The notes under the pieces were generated by a model, which ran no database searches, was not told where the DNA came from, and saw nothing but the letters and a program-made list of their open reading frames with translations. Below, piece after piece: positions 58,680 to 64,000 of a DNA stretch of 64,000 nt. This DNA comes from Halichoerus grypus (Eukaryota; Chordata; Mammalia; Carnivora; Phocidae): NCBI RefSeq assembly GCF_964656455.1, contig NC_135715.1, forward strand, positions 170,344,437 through 170,408,436. The letters are read 5' to 3'. Both the position numbers and the translations under genes were made by a program. Positions within the stretch are counted from its first letter, which is position 1; each line of letters opens with the position of its first letter.

Positions 58680-58801
58680 TTCTTTCCTCTCTCCATCCAC
58701 CTATCCCTCCTTCCCTCCCACCCTTCCTTCCTTTTTTCCTTCCTTCCTTCCAACCTTTTTTCCTTCCTTTCTTCTTTATTTTTCTTCCTTTATTCCTTTC
58801 T
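58680..58801. repeat. (CCTT)n low-complexity tract
   Basis: Imperfect CCTT/TTCC repeats over about 120 bases. The open frames at 58561-58836 and 58643-58825 with runs of S, P and F are products of this tract. Confidence 0.85.
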
Positions 58802-59379
58802 TATCAGTTGAAACACCAGAAATAAAACTGCTATAGTTCATAATATAATAATCTTAGGTCTGATAGAAAAAGATGGCACCTGTTTCACAGAGAATAAAGA
58901 CAAGACAAATTTTAAATACCAAAGGATTCTTCAGAAATATAATTATGTAAAATGACTCACACATCTAAGAATCTAAAGTGAATTTCCCAACTCATAGTCA
59001 TTGATGCATAAGCTACAAAATCTTCAAAATTTCATAAGAAAATGCATATTCATTTTTAGAATGCACCTTGAACTTTGGAAATAAAGGTAGTGAGGTTGCC
59101 TTCTAGTGTAAAAAAAAAAAAAAGACAATAATATTTCCTGATTAGAAAACAAAGACTTTTTGCTAGATAATGAAGAAATTCAATCTCTAAGATTATCTCT
59201 AACTTTCATTGCACACTTACTGGGTATTATAACTTTAAAAAATATTTTATGGCATCATCCAACAAAAATAACATTAGAAAAGCCTCAGGATTCTCATAAA
59301 ACCAACACAAGTTTGCAACAGAAGGGAGGTGAGAATTGTTCTGGTTGTATAAAGAGCAGGCACTAAAGGGCCAAATTAG
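58802..59379. other. Non-coding DNA, nothing recognised
   Basis: No gene or repeat identified. An A-run lies at about 59110-59123. Confidence 0.35.
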
Positions 59380-59920
59380 AGGAAGGGAGACAATTTAGGA
59401 ATTTCATGGGGTCACCCATGCAAGACATGATGATGGCTTGGACCAGGATCCTAACAGTGGAGAGTATGAAAAGTGGTTGGATTTAAGATACAGTTTGGAA
59501 GTGAGGTGACTTACTGAAGGATTAGATATGGAGTATGACATAGAGAGAGAAGTAGAAGATAACTCCTAGGTTTAGGGGTTGAATGATTAGAAGAACTATG
59601 ATGTCACTTATTAAAACTGGAAAACTTTATATTGCAAGTTAAGTAGATATTTGCTAAGCAGTCTGGAGAAAAATGGTATTCCAAACAAAAACAACATCGA
59701 TGTGCCAAGGCGAAAGGTTATAAAAAGCCTGGCAGATCCATGGAAAGAAAACATGTTGGTTATATTATTGGAGAAATGGAAGACATGGATAGTACTGGAT
59801 AGGATAGGATAGGTTGACATGGGGCTAAAGATGTTGCCAAGAATTAGTTTCCTGAGATTGGATTTGATCCTTTAGGTTGGAGAGGGATTATGAGCCATGA
59901 AGGGGTTTAAAGCAACTAGC
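59380..59920 (-). mobile_element. L2 LINE ORF2-region fragment
   Basis: Reversed L2 wording: 'GATGATGGCTTGGACCAGGA', 'AGTGGTTGGATTTAAGATAC', 'GAAGATAACTCCTAGGTTTA', then 'CGATGTGCCAAGGCGAAAGG'. The later part appears out of order relative to the first, so two L2 pieces may be joined here. Confidence 0.6.
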
Positions 59921-60184
59921 CTTCTATAAAATAAATCAAAATTAGAAATAAAGAATCTATAGCAAAATAATTTGCTATGCATATTGAATTAATTTATACG
60001 TAGATCTCAAAGCTAAAAAACTGGTAAAATTAAGTTTACAAAACAGAATATGAAAATGATACAAATATGATAAATGAAAAAAAATATGACCAGCAACAGT
60101 CAAATCAAAGGATTTTGAAGGGCAAAAGTGAGTTATAGTATGTAACACTTGCTCACTAGTTTTTCTTTAGCTGTCTAGGGACTC

Positions 60185-60350
60185 AATCCTCACAAAGCAC
60201 TTTTGAGGTATCTGTTATTATCCTTGCTTTATAATACAGTTGGGGAAACTGAAGCATGGAGAGCTTAAGAAATGTGCCCAAATTTATACACCTTTGAGTG
60301 ATAGAGGTAGAATTTTAATTTGGCATTTCATTTCAGAGTTCACAACTTTT
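60185..60350 (-). mobile_element. MIR SINE fragment
   Basis: Reversed MIR: 'CAATCCTCACAAAGCACTTT', 'GGGGAAACTGAAGCATGGAG', 'AGCTTAAGAAATGTGCCCAA', 'GATAGAGGTAGAATTTTAAT'. Confidence 0.8.
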
Positions 60351-61234
60351 AACTATTATTCAAAGGGCTAGTCTCTGAAAAGGATGAAAATCTTTTAAAA
60401 CAAGGATTCAATTTATACTGAGTGAAATTGAAGCATGATCTTAAAAGACCTACTTACTGCTTTCTTTACAAAGCCATGTTTATCTGAAGTTCAATAACTA
60501 CTACAGTTTTAATCTGATTTCCTTTTTTTAATTGAATTCCTTTCAATTACAGTTAAATCATACATTTTACTTAAATATTCCATTGTTATAAAGTTATTTT
60601 GACAAATCTCCTTTCTCTCACTATATCTCCTTTCTCTATATATACATGAGGTATACCTGGAATTTGGTTTACAAAATGGTAACAGTGGTACATTTGTGTT
60701 TTGGCGTGTATAATGATTTGTTGCTCTTTTTCTTTATACTTTTCTGTATTGATTGATTTCAAATTATGGAATTTGTATCATTTCAATAAACTATAAATTC
60801 ATTATTATAATAAAAGATAAAATGGTGAAGTGGGGATGGGAATGAGAAGATCATATCATTCATGAGATTCATTTGTTCTGTTCTTAAAATTGTTTAAAAG
60901 AAAAGAAGACTTGTCATCTCCAACCCAGAACAAATCTTTTTTTCTAGGTTATACATATTAATTCCATATGTAAAAATAATAACTGTCTACTTTTATTTTC
61001 ACTACTTGTGAAAATTTAAATACTTCATCATTCACTAGTGGGGCACACAGATATTGGGACAATAATTGTAAAACACTTTATACAAATAGTGAACTAGGGA
61101 ATGAATTTGCTATAGTCTTGTGGCTACTGAATTATTTAAAGAAGTACGGTTAAGTCCCTTGAGTAAAAATATGGTCATTTGTGTAATGAAGAGAAAAGAA
61201 TAGTGGTCTGTAATGAGAGATAATCATGTAGCAG
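60351..61234. other. AT-rich non-coding DNA
   Basis: No gene or repeat identified. Confidence 0.35.
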
Positions 61235-61360
61235 AAATAACACTGAGAATTAGTGATCTGGAGTCTAGTCCTAATTCTGTAACTGAACTTACAATGACGT
61301 GGCCAAACTATTTTTCTGGGATTTTGTGTTCTTACAAAATAAGTGGTGAAACCAAATATT
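61235..61360 (+). mobile_element. MIR SINE fragment
   Basis: 'GATCTGGAGTCTAGTCCTAA', 'TTCTGTAACTGAACTTACAA', 'TGACGTGGCCAAACTATTTT' fit a diverged MIR head and core on the + strand. Confidence 0.55.
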
Positions 61361-61943
61361 CTCAATTTTTAATCTAAAACTTTGGGTTAAACCTTGGGGA
61401 TTGAGTACGTTCATTTATTTCTGCTTTTTCCCCAAAATGAATGATATGAAATAGGCATATGCCCTCACATAATACAGGAGAAGAAAGTATAGAAAACACC
61501 AGAAGTCAAAATTTTGGAAAGTGAATGGATGAATGGTAATTGACTTAGCAAAATACAAGGAGGGGACAGTCAAGGTGAACAAGAAGTAAGCTGATACCCC
61601 TTGCAGAATGTTGGAAAGGCTTAGGAATTTCCCACTTCAGGTCCTTCTAAAACTACAGGGTATACTGGAAAATAGGATTGGTTGACATTTTTAAATAGTT
61701 ACATCTCTGGTCCTCTTCCTTCCTTCCTTTGTTTATATTCTCAGGCTACTAACCCAGTTTTAGTCCAACAGTAGACTTGGGATTTGCTTTCTGGAAAAGT
61801 TGCACAAGACAGGATCTGTATTCAATGAATCAGACACTAAGGGTGGAAGTAAGGTGACAAAAAATATTAAATAAAAGCTACATACTAAATTATCAAACTC
61901 TCAACACCCCCTCCACTCTAAATGTAGGGCTTTCAGCTTTTTA
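61361..61943. other. Non-coding DNA, nothing recognised
   Basis: No gene or repeat identified. Confidence 0.35.
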
Positions 61944-61956
61944 AGAGCTTACTTTT

Positions 61957-62145
61957 TTAAAGATTTCATTTATTTGAGAGAGAAAGCAAGAGAGAGAGAG
62001 AACATGCAGGGGAAAGGGCAGAGGGAGAGCAAGAAGCAGACTCCCCACTGAGCAGGGATCCTAACGTGGGGCTCAAGACCAGGACCCCAGGATCATGACC
62101 TGAGCCGAAGGAAGACACTTAACTGACTGAGCCACCCAGGCATCC
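61957..62145 (-). mobile_element. SINEC (CAN-SINE)
   Basis: The reversed head is CTGAGCCACCCAGGCATCC and the tail TTTAAAGATTTCATTTATTTG. Flanks AGAGCTTACTTTT (61944-61956) and AGAGTTTACTTTT (62146-62158) are a TSD with one mismatch. Moderately diverged. Confidence 0.9.
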
Positions 62146-62440
62146 AGAGTTTACTTTTAATAAACCTTATGAAATTACCAATATTCCACCATTTCTAACC
62201 TACAAAAATAGCAATTTCATATGAATCAACTTAACACAAACAAATACCAAAGGATCATTAGACATTTGAGAAAAGTCTCAAAAAAGTCCAAAACAAAAAG
62301 AAAAAAAAAAAAAAAAACAGACAAAACAGAATCAAAACAAAACATATAGAAAAAATTATTAGCTATTACATTCAGGAAATGAGAATAAGATCTATAATTT
62401 TTTAAAAGCAAAACCAGAGATCATAAAATAAATATTGAAA

Positions 62441-62655
62441 ATGAAAAAAACAGGGAGACAAACCATAAGAGACTCTTAATCTCAGGAAACAAACTGAGGG
62501 TTGCTGGAGTGGAGGGGAGTGGGAGGGATGGGGTGGCTGGGTGATGGACATTGGGGAGGGTATGTGCTATGGTGAGTGCTGTGAATTGTGTAAGACTGAT
62601 GAATCACAGACCTGTACCCGTGAAACAAATAACACATTATATGTTAATTAACAAA
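62441..62655 (+). mobile_element. Carnivore L1 3' UTR end, 5'-truncated
   Basis: 'CAGGGAGACAAACCATAAGA', 'GACTCTTAATCTCAGGAAAC', 'AACTGAGGGTTGCTGGAGTG', 'GATGAATCACAGACCTGTAC' and 'CACATTATATGTTAATTAAC' are carnivore L1 3' UTR phrases on the + strand. An A-rich end follows. No clear TSD. Confidence 0.8.
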
Positions 62656-64000
62656 AAGAGAGAAATATATATATAAAAGCAGAAATTCAAATTTCATGAA
62701 AATAAAGTTGGGGGAAAAGTGAGACAATTGTATAGAAAATCTAGGAGACATAAGTTTCAAAACTTGGAATTTTGATGAGAGAGAATAAATTAAAACTGTA
62801 CAAAATTTCCCAGAACTAAATAATGCCAATTCCCAGATTGAAATCACTTTCAAGATTCCACAAAATGATTTAGAAAAGATTTATACTAAGGGATTCCTGT
62901 GTAATGTCAGAAAATCATGGATAAAGAGAAAATCTTAAAAACTTTTGGAGACAGAAAAGAAAAAAATCAGAACATATGAACATAAAACTTAGTAACAGCA
63001 ACATTGAAAATTGGAAGGTAATAGCACAATCTCTTCAATGTTTTGAGGAAAAATTATTTCCAATCTATAAATCTATACTCACACCAACTATTAATCAAGG
63101 ATCAGAGTAGAATAAAAGCATTTTTTAGACATGAACTCAAGACATTTATCTCATGAATAATTCTCAGGAAGTTATTGGATGGTATTTTCCACCAAAATGA
63201 GAGTGACAACCAAGAAAAAGGTGAAGGAGTGTATGGATGTTCCTTAAGGGAAGCCTTGGGATGTTACTGTCATTGAAGGCCTAGAGATGAAAAGTCCAGA
63301 TTGTAACTGGATAAAACAAGTGTCCAAAAGGTATAAATTAAAGAATAAAATGATATTTCATTTTTACAATATGTTAAGTGGAGAATTTAGCTTTGTTAGA
63401 AAGTTAGGAGATAAATTAATGGTTGGTATATAGAAAAGTAAACACAAAGGCAAATATAAACTTCAGGAAAAATTAAAAGTTCTATAAAAATGCAATTATC
63501 ACTATATTGATCATCTCTAAATTATATTTATATAATAATAATTTTGATAATATGAGCTCTGAATATTTATTTAACTCCAAATGGTGAAATATCTCAATTG
63601 AAGAACAGGAAAAAGTGAAGAAGGTGTAAATATGAATTGGAGGAAGGGTGGCAAGTGTGACAGAATAGGGGTGTACAGAGCTAAATTCTTGTCTTTTGTA
63701 ACAGGAAGTTCATAGATAGTGTCTAAAATTTAAAAATCAAGAATAGTAATAAAGCATGTTACTTGGAAATCTAGAATTAAATACCAGAATATATAGCTAA
63801 AAATGTTGCTGATAGTTGCCTTAGAGTACAGGGAAATAGAATAGGAATGGATGTGTCAGGGTTCTGCTCTTTTTATTATGAACTCAGTAGTTTATAATAT
63901 GACTTTTGAAACCTTATATACACACATATAAGATACCTTCTAGCGTGTATATTTTACTTAAGAAATATTCATATATCCATGTAAGCAATAGCACCTCTAA
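62656..64000. other. AT-rich non-coding DNA
   Basis: No gene or repeat identified to the window end. Confidence 0.4.

Noticed and set aside
58561..58836. A 91-codon frame rich in Ser, Pro and Phe
   Set aside because: Translation of a MIR end and the (CCTT)n tract.
1..64000. CRISPR array, operon, phage or bacterial defence system
   Set aside because: No regularly spaced repeats, no compact gene clusters or ribosome-binding sites; SINE, L1, L2 and MIR content shows a mammalian genome.
1..64000. Functional tRNA genes hidden in SINE heads
   Set aside because: The tRNA-Lys-like heads are SINE promoters fused to SINE bodies with TSDs; none forms a separate, intact tRNA gene.

Overview
This window is nuclear DNA from a carnivoran mammal. 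The strongest evidence is the many tRNA-Lys-derived CAN-SINEs (SINEC), with the A-box head 'GGGCGCCTGGGTGGCTCAG', a CT-rich middle and an AATAAA-rich tail, most flanked by target-site duplications (TSDs). Their body sequence looks like the arctoid (bear, pinniped, mustelid) type rather than the dog SINEC_Cf type; that narrowing is inference. Carnivore-type L1 3' ends and older mammalian repeats (L2, MIR, a MaLR-type LTR, hAT MITEs) complete the picture.

I found no intact protein-coding gene. Almost every open frame is short and falls in repeats or in AT-rich unique DNA. The only recognisable cellular gene remnant is a broken, GC- and CpG-rich PCED1-like (FAM113, PC-esterase / GDSL family) pseudogene at about 17137-17795 on the + strand. 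It has several stops, at least two frame changes and an internal deletion. No tRNA, rRNA, CRISPR array or prokaryote-type operon is present.

Layout. 1-15200: mostly unique AT-rich DNA with scattered SINEs, MIR and L2 fragments, one MaLR-type LTR (4479-4883) and a tiny L1 tail (13487-13570). 15219-18300: a SINE with an internal duplication, an old L1 fragment, then the CpG-rich PCED1-like segment. About 18860-25620: a nearly full-length old L1 on the - strand, cut by three SINEs. 25620-39730: unique DNA with L2, MIR and hAT fragments and two further SINE insertions, one of them only a tail. 39745-42530: a 5'-inverted (twin-primed) L1. 42950-47716: an L2 on the + strand carrying endonuclease-, RT- and 3'-end-like segments and acting as host for two nested L1s, one of which carries a SINE. 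50484-51852: an L1 with a probable 3' transduction and a near-consensus SINE inside it. 51869-64000: unique DNA with L2, MIR and SINE fragments and one L1 3' end.

No new biological system is evident. The points worth a second look are retrotransposition structures (twin priming, 3' transduction, tail-only SINE insertion, SINE internal rearrangements), direct L1 repeats that could recombine, and the PCED1-like CpG-rich relic. Repeat family names come from recognising sequence, not from a database search, so edges are approximate unless a TSD is given.
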